A stretch of DNA of 53,133 bases from a virus. The notes beneath the pieces are model-generated. The model saw only the letters and a list, made by a program, of their open reading frames with translations. It was not told the DNA's origin and made no database searches. This document shows positions 24,928 to 33,382 of the stretch, piece by piece. A program made the translations under genes and the position numbers. Location of the stretch: IMG/VR virus record IMGVR_UViG_3300032116_000282, positions 1-53,133 of that record; one strand, 5' to 3'. Position 1 is the stretch's first letter; every line of letters starts with the position of its first letter.

Positions 24928-25655
24928 TGAACTCCAATAATTGGTATTGCTGCTGCGTCAGTTGTTAGCGTCTTGGTAAAGTGAGTTGTTGATCCGTTGG
25001 TTCGTTTGATGGTTAGTGTTCCACCAGAGATTGACCATTCTAACAGAGCTAGGATAGCTGTCGCTAACGTGTGTTCTCCTGTTGTCGCTTCTACGTTAGA
25101 TACGTTGCGGGTAAGGATTCCGTCAGCAATTTCATTGATAGCGGTTAATGCTAAAGCTGTACTATCAATAGCATTAGGGGCAAATTTAGATGAAGTAAAA
25201 CTACCGTCAGCAATAGTAGTCAACGGATAATCAGAAGGATCTGCTTGTACGGCTTTATCGAGCCATCTTTGAACATCAACTGGCTGAGTTGCAGTTTGAT
25301 AGTCAAATGCGTCTAGTTCGAATTCTAGTAGAACTGGAAGCATATTTGTAACACCTCGTAGTCGGACTTGTGCCCAGGTTTTGCCTACCGCAATTGCGGT
25401 GTTAGGAATACCGATCTCAATTGCCCCAGTTACAGAACCATCAGCCACAATGCCACCGGAAGTAAATGTTCCTAGAGTTCCGGCAACCGGTGTCACCGTG
25501 GTCCATGTCGATTGATTTTCACGCCGATACTCGAATACAAGACCAGACGATGCGTGAGTGATTGCAAGACCACCACCAGTTGTGCTGGAAGTGTCCTGAA
25601 CAAATACTGGGAGCGTCAAGGATGTTGTACCGGCTTTGATTTTTCTACGTGCCAT
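24924..25655 (-). CDS. BppU-like fibre/baseplate adaptor protein
   Basis: This 243-residue protein has an N-terminal domain of about 105 residues with YRRENQSTWTTVTPVAG, IEIGIPNTAIAVGKTWAQVRLRG and NMLPVLLEFELDA. This resembles the BppU-type N-terminal domain that connects receptor-binding proteins to the tail. The C-terminal part has VDVQRWLDKAVQADPSDYP and short repeats. It lies in the fibre cluster. The upstream stop overlaps its start by one base. Confidence 0.6.
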   Translation of the reverse strand: MARRKIKAGTTSLTLPVFVQDTSSTTGGGLAITHASSGLVFEYRRENQSTWTTVTPVAGTLGTFTSGGIVADGSVTGAIEIGIPNTAIAVGKTWAQVRLRGVTNMLPVLLEFELDAFDYQTATQPVDVQRWLDKAVQADPSDYPLTTIADGSFTSSKFAPNAIDSTALALTAINEIADGILTRNVSNVEATTGEHTLATAILALLEWSISGGTLTIKRTNGSTTHFTKTLTTDAAAIPIIGVQ

Positions 25656-26749
25656 TATCCTAGACCTCCGTTAAAACCACGTGGGAAAAGCAAGCCGCCA
25701 CCTGCGGGAGCGGTATAGTTTCCAGCAAATAGAAGAAGACCGTTAATGTAATTTTTGAAATAATTCCATCCACCAGCACCATCATCTTGAACACCATGAA
25801 CAAAGTTGATTCCATCAGCAAACTTGTCGAACATAGTCGAGTAACTTGAATAGTCATAAATGAAACCACCAGTTGGACCTTGGCTATTAACGGTTGTTGC
25901 AAATACAACCTTCCAAGGAGGTGTTCCGCCTAAAGAATTCAAGGTGAACGATGAATCAAACCAATGTCGAGTGTGCTGAGTACCAGTTCCAGTCAGAGAC
26001 GGGAATGTGTAAAGAGCCGTGCCTCCTGGGGCAACACCATCTGAGTAGATTTTCCCAGGAAGCACATTACTAAGTATATTCCATCCCTCAAGCGGAATGT
26101 CACCTACTTCTGCTGGAAGTACAAAACCACGCTCAAGGGTGTTGTTCGTGTAGACGGTAGATACTCTACCTCCGATAGGCTGACCGTATGGCTCCGTACC
26201 CTGGACAACCACAAACGGCATTTCAGTAACACTCCCACCGGCAACAGAAAATCCAACCGTTGATGTAGCAGGAGCGGAATTACATCCATATCGAAACGAC
26301 GTATCCGTACCGACTACAATCGCAGGATAGTCTACCGTTGGCGAAGCAGATGTGTTGTATATAACAAACCAAACAAGATCGTTCAGTGCAGGAGTGTGTG
26401 GGGTAGCAAAATCAAACTTAATCCAACATATATCAGACGATGGGTAGGTCATTGATGTAGATGAATCGAGCAATCCCGTTCCTGGTCGTGCGACCGCTGC
26501 ACCAGTTGAATCATAAATGTCACATTGCAACGTAATACTTGCACGTGTTCCAGTGGTCACATCGACCATACAATAAAATTCATTTATCGGATCTGTGTTA
26601 CGAGCACGATAACCAACAGTTATAGCTTGACCGGATGTTCGGTGAACGTATGCACTATTCAACGTGAAGCCGACTTTCGATCCAGAAGAAGCGTGTCCGC
26701 TTGCATTGATAGCCTGAAGATTTGCTGTTATGTATCCGGTAGATGCCAT
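25655..26749 (-). CDS. Fibre-like protein, tandem paralogue A
   Basis: This 364-residue beta-rich protein shares many blocks in the same order with the next gene: FTLNSAYVHRTSGQ, GTRASITLQCDIYD, SPTVDYP, SDGVAPGG, FTLNSLGGTPPW and DYSSYSTMF. The similarity shows that 25655..26749 and 26749..27831 are tandem duplicates, each about 360 residues, with a one-base stop/start overlap. The N-terminal half looks like a carbohydrate-binding beta sandwich. A receptor-binding role is likely by position. Confidence 0.65.
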   Translation of the reverse strand: MASTGYITANLQAINASGHASSGSKVGFTLNSAYVHRTSGQAITVGYRARNTDPINEFYCMVDVTTGTRASITLQCDIYDSTGAAVARPGTGLLDSSTSMTYPSSDICWIKFDFATPHTPALNDLVWFVIYNTSASPTVDYPAIVVGTDTSFRYGCNSAPATSTVGFSVAGGSVTEMPFVVVQGTEPYGQPIGGRVSTVYTNNTLERGFVLPAEVGDIPLEGWNILSNVLPGKIYSDGVAPGGTALYTFPSLTGTGTQHTRHWFDSSFTLNSLGGTPPWKVVFATTVNSQGPTGGFIYDYSSYSTMFDKFADGINFVHGVQDDGAGGWNYFKNYINGLLLFAGNYTAPAGGGLLFPRGFNGGLG

Positions 26750-27831
26750 TATATACCTCCATCAAAGCTTCTAGGATACAACAACCCTCCACCACCAGCT
26801 TGCGGGTATCCAATCAAAAAGGATCCAATTGGACAAAACCCAGGATACTCCACCCATACACCTCCGCTTTCTTGGAAACCATTACACCAGTTCACACCGT
26901 CGATTGCGGTCTCGAAAATCGTTGAGTAGCTTGAATAATCATCGATAAATCCACCTCCTGGAGTTGATGTGGTGCTACCCATATTGTAGACAAGCCGCCA
27001 AGGAGGAGTACCACCTAGTGAATTCAATGTGAACGGAGTATCGAAAAAGAATATGCCGTGAGCACTACTGGCTAAACTTGGCCACGTAAATGACCACAAG
27101 TTAGCACCACCAGGAGCAACACCATCTGACTGTATCTCAAAACTTGTTACGCTGGTTGAAGGAGCATTGAATCCAACCAACAACAAATCACCAGCCGCAG
27201 CGTCAATTCGAATTCCACGACGAAGCGAATTGCTCGTAAATGGGCTTGCTGATCGAGTAGTCAATTGCCCATAACATTGACCATCAATAACATACCCCAC
27301 TGGAGTTTCACTACCACCACCCGAACCAGTAGAGGAAAAACCATTAGATGTTTGCATTGCTGTCGGATCCCCACCGTAAGGAAAACCACCGGCAATAGCA
27401 TTTCGGATGCCTGGGTAGTCAACAGTTGGGGAACTCGACGTGTTGTGAATAATAAAATATATTTCCTGCCTTACCGACACTGTTATTGGGGTTGCAAATT
27501 GAAATCGAATCCACTGTGTATCAGCCGCTGGGTACGTTGTTGTCGTTGAGCTATCAAGAAGTGTTGAACCTGGCATCCAATTGGTCGATGATGTGTCATC
27601 GTAAATATCACATTGAAGGGTAATGTTCCCGCGTGTTCCATACGTTGTATTCAAAAACACAAAGAAATCAGTGATTTCTCCGGCTACCGGACAGATAAGC
27701 GCAAACGCAAGACCCTGTCCAGAAGTCTTGTGGACATAAGCTGAGTTAAGCAGGAACTCTGTCGCAGATCCCGATGTGCCTACCCCGCACGTAGGAAACC
27801 GATAAGGATAATAGGTTGAATACAAAGCCAT
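26749..27831 (-). CDS. Fibre-like protein, tandem paralogue B
   Basis: This 360-residue copy matches its neighbour in FLLNSAYVHKTSGQ, GTRGNITLQCDIYDD, SPTVDYP, SDGVAPGG, FTLNSLGGTPPWR and DYSSYSTIF, with divergence in the first 15 residues and in loops. Duplicated and diverged adjacent fibre genes can diversify receptor binding. The adjacent 27831..28376 gene overlaps by one base. Confidence 0.65.
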   Translation of the reverse strand: MALYSTYYPYRFPTCGVGTSGSATEFLLNSAYVHKTSGQGLAFALICPVAGEITDFFVFLNTTYGTRGNITLQCDIYDDTSSTNWMPGSTLLDSSTTTTYPAADTQWIRFQFATPITVSVRQEIYFIIHNTSSSPTVDYPGIRNAIAGGFPYGGDPTAMQTSNGFSSTGSGGGSETPVGYVIDGQCYGQLTTRSASPFTSNSLRRGIRIDAAAGDLLLVGFNAPSTSVTSFEIQSDGVAPGGANLWSFTWPSLASSAHGIFFFDTPFTLNSLGGTPPWRLVYNMGSTTSTPGGGFIDDYSSYSTIFETAIDGVNWCNGFQESGGVWVEYPGFCPIGSFLIGYPQAGGGGLLYPRSFDGGI

Positions 27832-28376
27832 TACAGTTCAGGTGGTTGCCCGCTCCCATCCCATGCATCAAGTGCAGCAACAAATGTGTTGTAGCGATCA
27901 GCCGCAGCCGTCCGAAGTGGTCCCTTGCTAGCTTCGAGTGCTAATTCAGCATTGTAAGCTGTTCGTTGTGCATCGAATTCAATTTCGGTTAATGCTGCAA
28001 ATGGTCGTCCACCACCTAGAGCATAGAACGAGTTTCGGATTGTAGAGTTCACTCCAGGAATCTGACTGATCAAAAACCAAAAGCGACCTGCATGCAATGC
28101 CTGTGTTGTAAAAAGCATCGAAGCCTTGGCACTATAGAGTAAAACCCATGCGTCATCGAACCGCTTGCGTGTATTTCCTGAGGAGGCTTCGTATGGGGTG
28201 ACAAGTGATCCAGTCATGCCATTCGGTCCCTCTTGCCAGTACGCACCTTCAAGCAACCAATCAACTGCATCGGATGCACGAATGTTTGATGCCGAAAGAG
28301 TTTGCAGAGTATTGACAATTTGTGTGTCGGTGCCGGTTAGACCGAGTTCTAATGACTTCAGATATGCTACGGTCAT
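27831..28376 (-). CDS. Phage protein of unknown function
   Basis: This 181-residue protein is largely helical and includes YLKSLELGLTGTDTQIVNTLQTLSAS, WLLEGAYWQEGPNGMTG and FYALGGGRPFAALTEIEFDAQRTAYNAEL. I recall similar proteins in phage fibre clusters, where they may be chaperones or structural partners, but the function is unknown to me. It is tightly packed between paralogue B and the metallopeptidase. Confidence 0.6.
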   Translation of the reverse strand: MTVAYLKSLELGLTGTDTQIVNTLQTLSASNIRASDAVDWLLEGAYWQEGPNGMTGSLVTPYEASSGNTRKRFDDAWVLLYSAKASMLFTTQALHAGRFWFLISQIPGVNSTIRNSFYALGGGRPFAALTEIEFDAQRTAYNAELALEASKGPLRTAAADRYNTFVAALDAWDGSGQPPEL

Positions 28377-28378
28377 TA

Positions 28379-28954
28379 CTAAATCTCCATAACTTGCGTT
28401 GGGGTCATATATGAGCGAATGCGATCAAACCATGAAGCATGACCGCAGACAAGCGGATGATCCGACAGCCACATGGCGTCCCATAGTTCGGAAGGTTCCA
28501 TGCTTGCTGGTCGCCAGAAATCCGGCTCGTTCCAAGCCTTAATCGCTTTCTGGGGAAGTGAGTTAAACCAACGGTAATCGTTCTGGGTGAAGTTGAGATA
28601 AATATCTCGGATTGTTGGACCCATAACGTCCTTAGCAGTGCCGTGAGTCCTACCCCCAAGTACGTGACCTATTTCGTGAACATACACATAAGCAGCTTGA
28701 GCTACCGATTGCCACTTGAACATTCCGTGAGCGTAGATCGTCCACCCACTAGTCCATGCTGCCCAAGGCTGGCCGTTCGTTGCTTTACCGTTCTTAGTGA
28801 GAACAAAGTTTATCTGTGCTCGGTTAATGTTCTGAACGAAGTTAACGTTGAAGTATCGACCAAATCTTCCGAATGCAGTAGGAAGAATATTGCGATTCCA
28901 GTACGGTGTACTAGCCCCTTTCTCAATCAATACTCTCCAAGTAATTGTTCTCAT
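28379..28954 (-). CDS. Metzincin-like zinc metallopeptidase
   Basis: This 191-residue protein carries HEIGHVLGGRTH (residues 93-104) with the catalytic HExxH, Gly100 and a following His. A Met-turn-like DVMGP lies at 109-113. In classical metzincins the third ligand is at HExxHxxGxxH; here the His is one residue later. This may be a one-residue insertion or a different third ligand. The fold otherwise resembles matrixin/astacin-like secreted peptidases. It lies within the fibre cluster and might act as a virion depolymerase or in lysis, by inference. Confidence 0.65.
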   Translation of the reverse strand: MRTITWRVLIEKGASTPYWNRNILPTAFGRFGRYFNVNFVQNINRAQINFVLTKNGKATNGQPWAAWTSGWTIYAHGMFKWQSVAQAAYVYVHEIGHVLGGRTHGTAKDVMGPTIRDIYLNFTQNDYRWFNSLPQKAIKAWNEPDFWRPASMEPSELWDAMWLSDHPLVCGHASWFDRIRSYMTPTQVMEI

Positions 28955-29790
28955 GGAGACAAGACCTCGTTGTCTTGGACTATTGCACCTACTGGGAGAC
29001 GCAATGGAGATCGTCTACCGGTCATTTGACGGGTACGATTTCCGATCACACTAATGTTGGTGGAATTTGGTCCAATCGTGATTGAGTGAAAACCAGTGAC
29101 TTCGACTTCATTGCCGATGATTTGGATGTCATCAAGTGGAGCATCAGTAACTGAATCCATCTGCCCGATTCCCTGGGAGATGGATTCTATCTTGTTGTAG
29201 GCAATCAGGAAGTTCTTGCATCCGTTTCGGAGTTGGATTGCATCGGAGTGATCACCGTCTCTCCATACTCCACCGAGTGATACACAGGACTTGCTTCCGA
29301 GACCATACTGGATGTCTCCATTAGGTAGTGTGCAAGTGGTTGGTTTTGGTGTGAAGTCGTGGAATCGATTACCTACGATTTGGAATCCTTCACCACCGGC
29401 AATGATCAGTCCGTCTTGTCGTACTGCAAAGTCACAGTCGATCCATGATAATCGTAGGCCACCACCACCAGCTACACCACGATTTGCATTACGGAGTTTA
29501 CATCCAATCCATCGAACGTCTCTTGCTGTGGCTCCGTATGCAATACCGTATCCACCCGCTGCTGTTCCGTCATTACCATTGGGTGCTTCAATTTGGCCAC
29601 CGAACCAATCGATGTTAGATCCACTGACTGAAACACCACGTACAGTTGCTCGATGAGCAATGATTGTAATTCGATTCGTGTAATTAGTTGGGATCTTAAT
29701 AAGTGGAAATATCCCACTCAGTTCTACGGTAAATCCACCGGTAGCTGCTGCTAGGATTCCACTGATTGTGTCTGGTGTAGCTTGAAGCAT
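28951..29790 (-). CDS. Right-handed beta-helix (tail spike-like) protein
   Basis: This 279-residue protein shows short repeating strands typical of parallel beta-helices: VRGVSVSGSNIDWFGG, DVRWIGCKLRNANRG, LRLSWIDCDF, FQIVGNRFHDF, FLIAYNKIESIS, IQIIGNEVEVTG and ISVIGNRTRQM. Such helices form trimeric phage tail spikes that bind or degrade host surface polysaccharide. No catalytic residue is obvious. It overlaps the metallopeptidase start by four bases. Confidence 0.7.
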   Translation of the reverse strand: MLQATPDTISGILAAATGGFTVELSGIFPLIKIPTNYTNRITIIAHRATVRGVSVSGSNIDWFGGQIEAPNGNDGTAAGGYGIAYGATARDVRWIGCKLRNANRGVAGGGGLRLSWIDCDFAVRQDGLIIAGGEGFQIVGNRFHDFTPKPTTCTLPNGDIQYGLGSKSCVSLGGVWRDGDHSDAIQLRNGCKNFLIAYNKIESISQGIGQMDSVTDAPLDDIQIIGNEVEVTGFHSITIGPNSTNISVIGNRTRQMTGRRSPLRLPVGAIVQDNEVLSP

Positions 29791-29799
29791 GATCGTTCC

Positions 29800-30132
29800 T
29801 TATCGGTAAATGTTGATAATAACGGTATCTACTACAACTGCAACGTCATGGGAATCAGCAATACCGGCAGTGATCCGATAGCTTATACCCTGGGTGAAAC
29901 CACCGACTATTCCTGGGGAGACTACTAACATGCCATTCGGTGGGATGGCATATCGTAGTATTGGTGTATCACCTGGTACTGGAGTGGTAGCTTTGTTGTA
30001 GAGCTTAATGAAAGCTGCTGCTGCCCCAACATTAAAACACTCAAGTTTAACAAGTTGGTCATTCGGGTTTGAAGAAACAACGACACCAGTTGTTGTTGCT
30101 GGTTGAATAGCTGAGAACGGTGTTAATGTCAT
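29800..30132 (-). CDS. Small jelly-roll-like structural protein
   Basis: This 110-residue protein has FNVGAAAAFIKLYNKATTPVPGDTP, LRYAIPPNGM and FTQGISYRITAGIADS. The same order (AFLHIFNAT, IPLPDGGMYFSTGIA) is seen in the C-terminal part of 22925..24472, so the two probably share a fold. A minor virion or fibre-tip role is likely. Confidence 0.6.
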   Translation of the reverse strand: MTLTPFSAIQPATTTGVVVSSNPNDQLVKLECFNVGAAAAFIKLYNKATTPVPGDTPILRYAIPPNGMLVVSPGIVGGFTQGISYRITAGIADSHDVAVVVDTVIINIYR

Positions 30133-30413
30133 TGTTGTTTTTCCTTGAGTATTGCAACTTCTTCTTGAAGGTTTATGATTTTATTTTGCATCTCACCTTT
30201 GTGCTCATACATACTGAGCCGTTCGGTTTCGATGATTTCGATTCTGGCTTTATTGGTGGCTACTTCTTTTTTAAGTTCGTCGATGGTCGTTCGATTGTTA
30301 GATTCGAGTTGACGATAGAAGTATGCGATGACTGACGTGAGGGCGGCAATGATAGCCAGAATTCCTTTTTGTACCCAATCCGGTATAGTCTGAAATTCTG
30401 GTGCATCTGACAT
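30129..30413 (-). CDS. Holin-like small membrane protein
   Basis: This 94-residue protein has one hydrophobic segment (about residues 16-33, KGILAIIAALTSVIAYFY) followed by a long charged coiled coil to the C-terminus (QLESNN...EEVAILKEKQQ). Single-spanning proteins with a coiled coil resemble XhlA-type holin partners or spanins. It lies between a metallopeptidase/spike group and secreted-protein genes, consistent with a lysis module, but no endolysin is nearby. Confidence 0.5.
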   Translation of the reverse strand: MSDAPEFQTIPDWVQKGILAIIAALTSVIAYFYRQLESNNRTTIDELKKEVATNKARIEIIETERLSMYEHKGEMQNKIINLQEEVAILKEKQQ

Positions 30414-30733
30414 TAAGCTGAGATCCTTTCAAAGCAAAGAATAAATACTTTGGCGTTTTCTGTCGTAGCTGCGGTCAGTTGTACTTGTGATGCACCAATT
30501 GTGTATTTGGGATCAATGTAGTACGATTTGTTTTGAGTGGCTGATAAGGAAAAATCACCAGCGGCATTGGATGCCTTTAGTGCTCCGTCAGGACGAGTAT
30601 TAACGAACATCGTTAATGAATTAGGACTGGTTGTCATAGTCGCTGGAGTATCCAAACGAACTAAAGCATAACCGGCGGGAATGGCTACTGGTCCGATTGC
30701 GGTTGCAACTGCGGTTACTTGTCGTTCAATCAT
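30413..30733 (-). CDS. Small structural protein
   Basis: This 106-residue beta-rich protein contains AIPAGYALVRLDTPATMT, FSLSATQNKSYYIDPKYTI and a Phe-rich end. It overlaps both neighbours by one to four bases. Composition suggests a virion surface protein. No family is recognised. Confidence 0.55.
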   Translation of the reverse strand: MIERQVTAVATAIGPVAIPAGYALVRLDTPATMTTSPNSLTMFVNTRPDGALKASNAAGDFSLSATQNKSYYIDPKYTIGASQVQLTAATTENAKVFILCFERISA

Positions 30734-31482
30734 GTTTTTAATCCAGAGATGATGGCTTGAACAATCTTTCGATACTCGTCGGTATCCTGGGGAGGAGCAG
30801 CGTTGATGGCATTCTGGATTGGAATACGCCAGAGGTTAATCCAATCTTTTGATCTACTAGCTGGTCCCCGAAAGAGTAAAGTGGTTTCGATTGTTGTACT
30901 TACTTGCCGCTTTGCTTCTGGGAGGGAAGATGATAGCTTGGGGAGTACATCTTCTAAAGCAGTGATCAATGCAACGGTCGTTGTTGGATCAGTAAGTTTA
31001 GCGACTCCTTCTCGAGAAATCTTCGTGATTTCCTGGAGGGGGAGAGGTGTGGTGGTTGGTGGAGGATCTGTTGGGTCTGGGTCGGTGGTCGGTGGTGTAC
31101 CGGGATATGCCTTAACAAGTACGGTGTGATATGTGTATGCAATTTGTGCTTCTTTGTTAGCAACAATTAAACCAAAACGGTACTTGCCGGGTTTGGGAAT
31201 TGCAAAGAAGATGCTGGAACCGCATGTTGCTGATGATTGTTTGAGTTCATCATCAATCAACCAGACCTTATTGTCTCCCACTGAATCTTCGTAGGACAAG
31301 AACAGAAGTGTTCCCGCAAGGACTTCTGTCGGTCCTTTGATTACTGCTACTAGAGGGGCTGATTCGGGTGTAGACTGGAGAACATCGTCTCCACAACCAC
31401 AAGGATTGTTTGGAGTTGCCAAACAATTGAACCATGAAGCAGAAAGAAGAAGCAGAATCAGTGGGAGACTAAGGTTTTTCAT
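30730..31482 (-). CDS. Secreted PKD-like domain protein
   Basis: This 250-residue protein begins with a signal peptide-like MKNLSLPLILLLLSASWFNCLA. Next is GPTEVLAGTLLFLSYEDSVGDNKVWLIDD and KPGKYRFGLIVAN, which look like a PKD-type beta sandwich, then a Pro/Thr-rich linker (PGTPPTTDPDPTDPPP) and a helical C-terminus. PKD-like secreted proteins of this layout are common in planctomycetes and their viruses as I recall. The frame extends to 31545, but the signal peptide defines the ATG at 31482. The Cys after SWFN could also be a lipid attachment site. Confidence 0.6.
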   Translation of the reverse strand: MKNLSLPLILLLLSASWFNCLATPNNPCGCGDDVLQSTPESAPLVAVIKGPTEVLAGTLLFLSYEDSVGDNKVWLIDDELKQSSATCGSSIFFAIPKPGKYRFGLIVANKEAQIAYTYHTVLVKAYPGTPPTTDPDPTDPPPTTTPLPLQEITKISREGVAKLTDPTTTVALITALEDVLPKLSSSLPEAKRQVSTTIETTLLFRGPASRSKDWINLWRIPIQNAINAAPPQDTDEYRKIVQAIISGLKT

Positions 31483-31550
31483 GATGAAGTCCGATATGAG
31501 GGTAGAACAGAACGACGCATAGTGGACCTTTGTTAAAAGGGACAACTATA

Positions 31551-31955
31551 CTAGGGCTTGGGTTTGGTCATTGGAATGGTAGCAGGAGCAGGGGCAGGGG
31601 CAGGTGTTGGGTTGAGTTGCTTCTTCAACAGCATTTCAAGAAGTTTGAGTGCAAGAGGAAGAAGAATTGCCCAATTGATTCCCAATGGAACAATACCTGC
31701 TGTGTCCAGGTTTTGTTTCACTGTCATAGCCAGTTCTTCGATTTCCACGGTCAAGGATTCGATTGAAAGTTCATCAAAGGCTTGGACCTCTGAGGTCGGT
31801 GGCAGATCTGGTGGCGAAAATTTTTCCATGAGTGCACCACACGTCCACAACCATTCTTTGATGATTGGGAGGCTGATACCTTCTCGGGTTTTGATTGCCA
31901 AGGCAATGATGCAGGATAGATTGATGTCTGCGGGGAATTGGCTTTCACAGGCCAT
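31551..31955 (-). CDS. Membrane-active protein with a C-terminal hydrophobic helix
   Basis: This 134-residue protein has a hydrophobic helix near residues 88-110 (IVPLGINWAILLPLALKLL) followed by a basic, Pro/Ala-rich tail. Another mildly hydrophobic helix lies near 14-21. A ribosome site AGGAG lies seven bases upstream of the ATG. It could be a second holin-like component beside the coiled-coil membrane protein. Confidence 0.45.
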   Translation of the reverse strand: MACESQFPADINLSCIIALAIKTREGISLPIIKEWLWTCGALMEKFSPPDLPPTSEVQAFDELSIESLTVEIEELAMTVKQNLDTAGIVPLGINWAILLPLALKLLEMLLKKQLNPTPAPAPAPATIPMTKPKP

Positions 31956-32014
31956 GAGGGAACTCCTAAAAGGTTAGAAAACAGTTTGCTCAATTTCATA
32001 GTGAAAAAGAGAGG

Positions 32015-32941
32015 TTAGAGCCAAACAATCGATTCGTTGATAAGACTCGAGATTATTCTGGGGGAGTCAGGGACTCCGTATCCCCAAAAAGGGTCACGAC
32101 CGGGTTCTCCTTTATCGGTCGTGTTAGCTGCGAGGAAGGTTCGGACAGCTTCTACACCAGAGAATGATGCGTAGCCTTCTCGTCTCATTAGCTCAATAAT
32201 CAGACAGAATAGGCCAGCAGCAAACGGAGTCGCCATGCTCGTTCCGGACATGGAGCGATACCCGTTGGTAGTAGAACAGGAAATGATATCTTGTCCTGGA
32301 CAAACAATATCCATTTCCCGACCTCCAGAAGAAAAGGAGGCTCTCTGCCCGTCAGCACGGTATGCTCCGATGCAAAGGCTTGCTGGGTACTTGGCGGGAT
32401 ATCCGATAGTGTTTCGAGAACCAGAGAATCCGGAATTCCCTGCGGCTGAAACAATTACCGAACCTTTTGACCAAGCATAGTTAAGAGCTTCTTCCATTGG
32501 ACCGTAAGGACTCGATGATCCAAGAGACATGCTAATAACATCAGCACCATTGTCGGCAGCCCAACGAATACCCTGAGCGATTCCCTCAGAAGATCCTGAC
32601 CCGCTATTTGATAAAACCTTCCCCACAAGTAGAGAGGCAGCCGGTGCTAGTCCTATACCCTCACGCCCTAAGACCGTTCCAGCACAATGAGTCCCGTGAC
32701 CATTGCCGTCCCTCCAGTTTTGACCAGAAACAAAGGAACGTGCCTCTACTGGTTCTGGGAGAACATCATGACTATTCATCCCAGTATCAAGGATAGCAGC
32801 ACGGATATTACGACCTGTGACTCGTTCCCAGATAGGTTTGAAAGTGTTAGCCGGTAGATGCCACAAGTTTGTTGGGGCAGCTAGAATCTCCACTTCCGAA
32901 ACTAGGTCTGGCGGTAGATATACTGGTGGTGATGTGTCCAT
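32015..32941 (-). CDS. Subtilisin-like serine protease (peptidase S8)
   Basis: This 308-residue protein has the complete S8 triad: Asp52 (AILDTGM), His82 (GHGTHCAG) and Ser235 (GTSMATP), plus the oxyanion Asn169 (AAGNSG). A longer frame reaches 32995, but its first codons are read out of the operator at 32975..32993. The ATG at 32941 has GGA upstream. There is no signal peptide. It is the first gene after the promoter and operator at 33.0 kb and precedes secreted and membrane proteins. It may act on virion precursors or on a protein-rich host envelope during lysis, by inference. Confidence 0.85.
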   Translation of the reverse strand: MDTSPPVYLPPDLVSEVEILAAPTNLWHLPANTFKPIWERVTGRNIRAAILDTGMNSHDVLPEPVEARSFVSGQNWRDGNGHGTHCAGTVLGREGIGLAPAASLLVGKVLSNSGSGSSEGIAQGIRWAADNGADVISMSLGSSSPYGPMEEALNYAWSKGSVIVSAAGNSGFSGSRNTIGYPAKYPASLCIGAYRADGQRASFSSGGREMDIVCPGQDIISCSTTNGYRSMSGTSMATPFAAGLFCLIIELMRREGYASFSGVEAVRTFLAANTTDKGEPGRDPFWGYGVPDSPRIISSLINESIVWL

Positions 32942-32974
32942 GATAATCCATATGATGGTCAAGAGAATTACAGT

Positions 32975-32993
32975 AGTATCATCTGATGATACC
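32975..32993. promoter_or_regulatory. Operator-like palindrome AGTATCATCTGATGATACC
   Basis: The palindrome GTATCAT-CTG-ATGATAC belongs to the family at 3398..3740 and 52933..52951. It lies about 20 bases downstream of the start predicted from the promoter at 33017..33044, where a bound repressor would block elongation or clearance. Confidence 0.7.
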
Positions 32994-33016
32994 AACGAAC
33001 CGCGTTCCTCTATATT

Positions 33017-33044
33017 ATTATACGAAAAAGGCCCGGAAAGTCAA
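33017..33044 (-). promoter_or_regulatory. Sigma70-like promoter TTGACT-N16-TATAAT
   Basis: On the minus strand TTGACT (33044..33039) is followed by 16 bases and TATAAT (33022..33017). The predicted start is near 33010. The same hexamers, spacing and TTGACTTTC context occur at the right-end promoter. It would drive the subtilase and the late operon. Confidence 0.75.
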
Positions 33045-33061
33045 GAAAAACCTTCCAGGCC
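33025..33061 (-). terminator. Rho-independent terminator overlapping the promoter
   Basis: The stem GGCCTGGAA (33061..33053) pairs with TTCCGGGCC (33038..33030) with one G-U pair. Five T follow (33029..33025). The promoter's -35 element lies in the loop and stem, so the upstream transcript ends where the downstream one begins. Confidence 0.75.
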
Positions 33062-33068
33062 GCGAGTT

Positions 33069-33087
33069 GGTATCATGGGGTGATACG
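33069..33087. promoter_or_regulatory. Operator-like palindrome GGTATCAT...TGATACG
   Basis: This near-perfect family member lies between the stop codon of the 33092 gene and the terminator. It is the second copy flanking the 33.0 kb promoter, with the other at 32975..32993. Confidence 0.6.
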
Positions 33088-33091
33088 AAAT

Positions 33092-33382
33092 TTATGGTTT
33101 GTGGTGTTCTAGTTGTTCTTCTGTTTCTCTTTCGTATACAACAAGTTCATTGGTTAGCCAAGAAATCATTACACCCATATTAGGATCGTTCTTTGGAATT
33201 CCAGCTAGTGTGTGGATTTCATGCCATGTGCGAATTTTTTCAAGTTCGGCTCTTTTGATTAGTTCCGTTACCATACTTGCTAATAGGCGACCATCATCAA
33301 GACCACAAATTACAGCTTCCATTCTGTGTGCTTGGTTCTCTGTGATTTGAATTCTACGGATTTCTTTTCTTTGAGTGTTCAT
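33092..33382 (-). CDS. Small protein of unknown function
   Basis: This 96-residue protein is helical and basic at its start (MNTQRKEIRRIQITENQAHRM). It ends with an acidic His-rich tail. It overlaps its upstream neighbour by four bases and is the last gene before the terminator at 33.0 kb. No recognised family. Confidence 0.65.
   Translation of the reverse strand: MNTQRKEIRRIQITENQAHRMEAVICGLDDGRLLASMVTELIKRAELEKIRTWHEIHTLAGIPKNDPNMGVMISWLTNELVVYERETEEQLEHHKP

Noticed and set aside
32942-32995. The longer start of the subtilase at 32995
   Set aside because: The first codons are the operator palindrome itself and no ribosome site precedes them; the ATG at 32941 is better.
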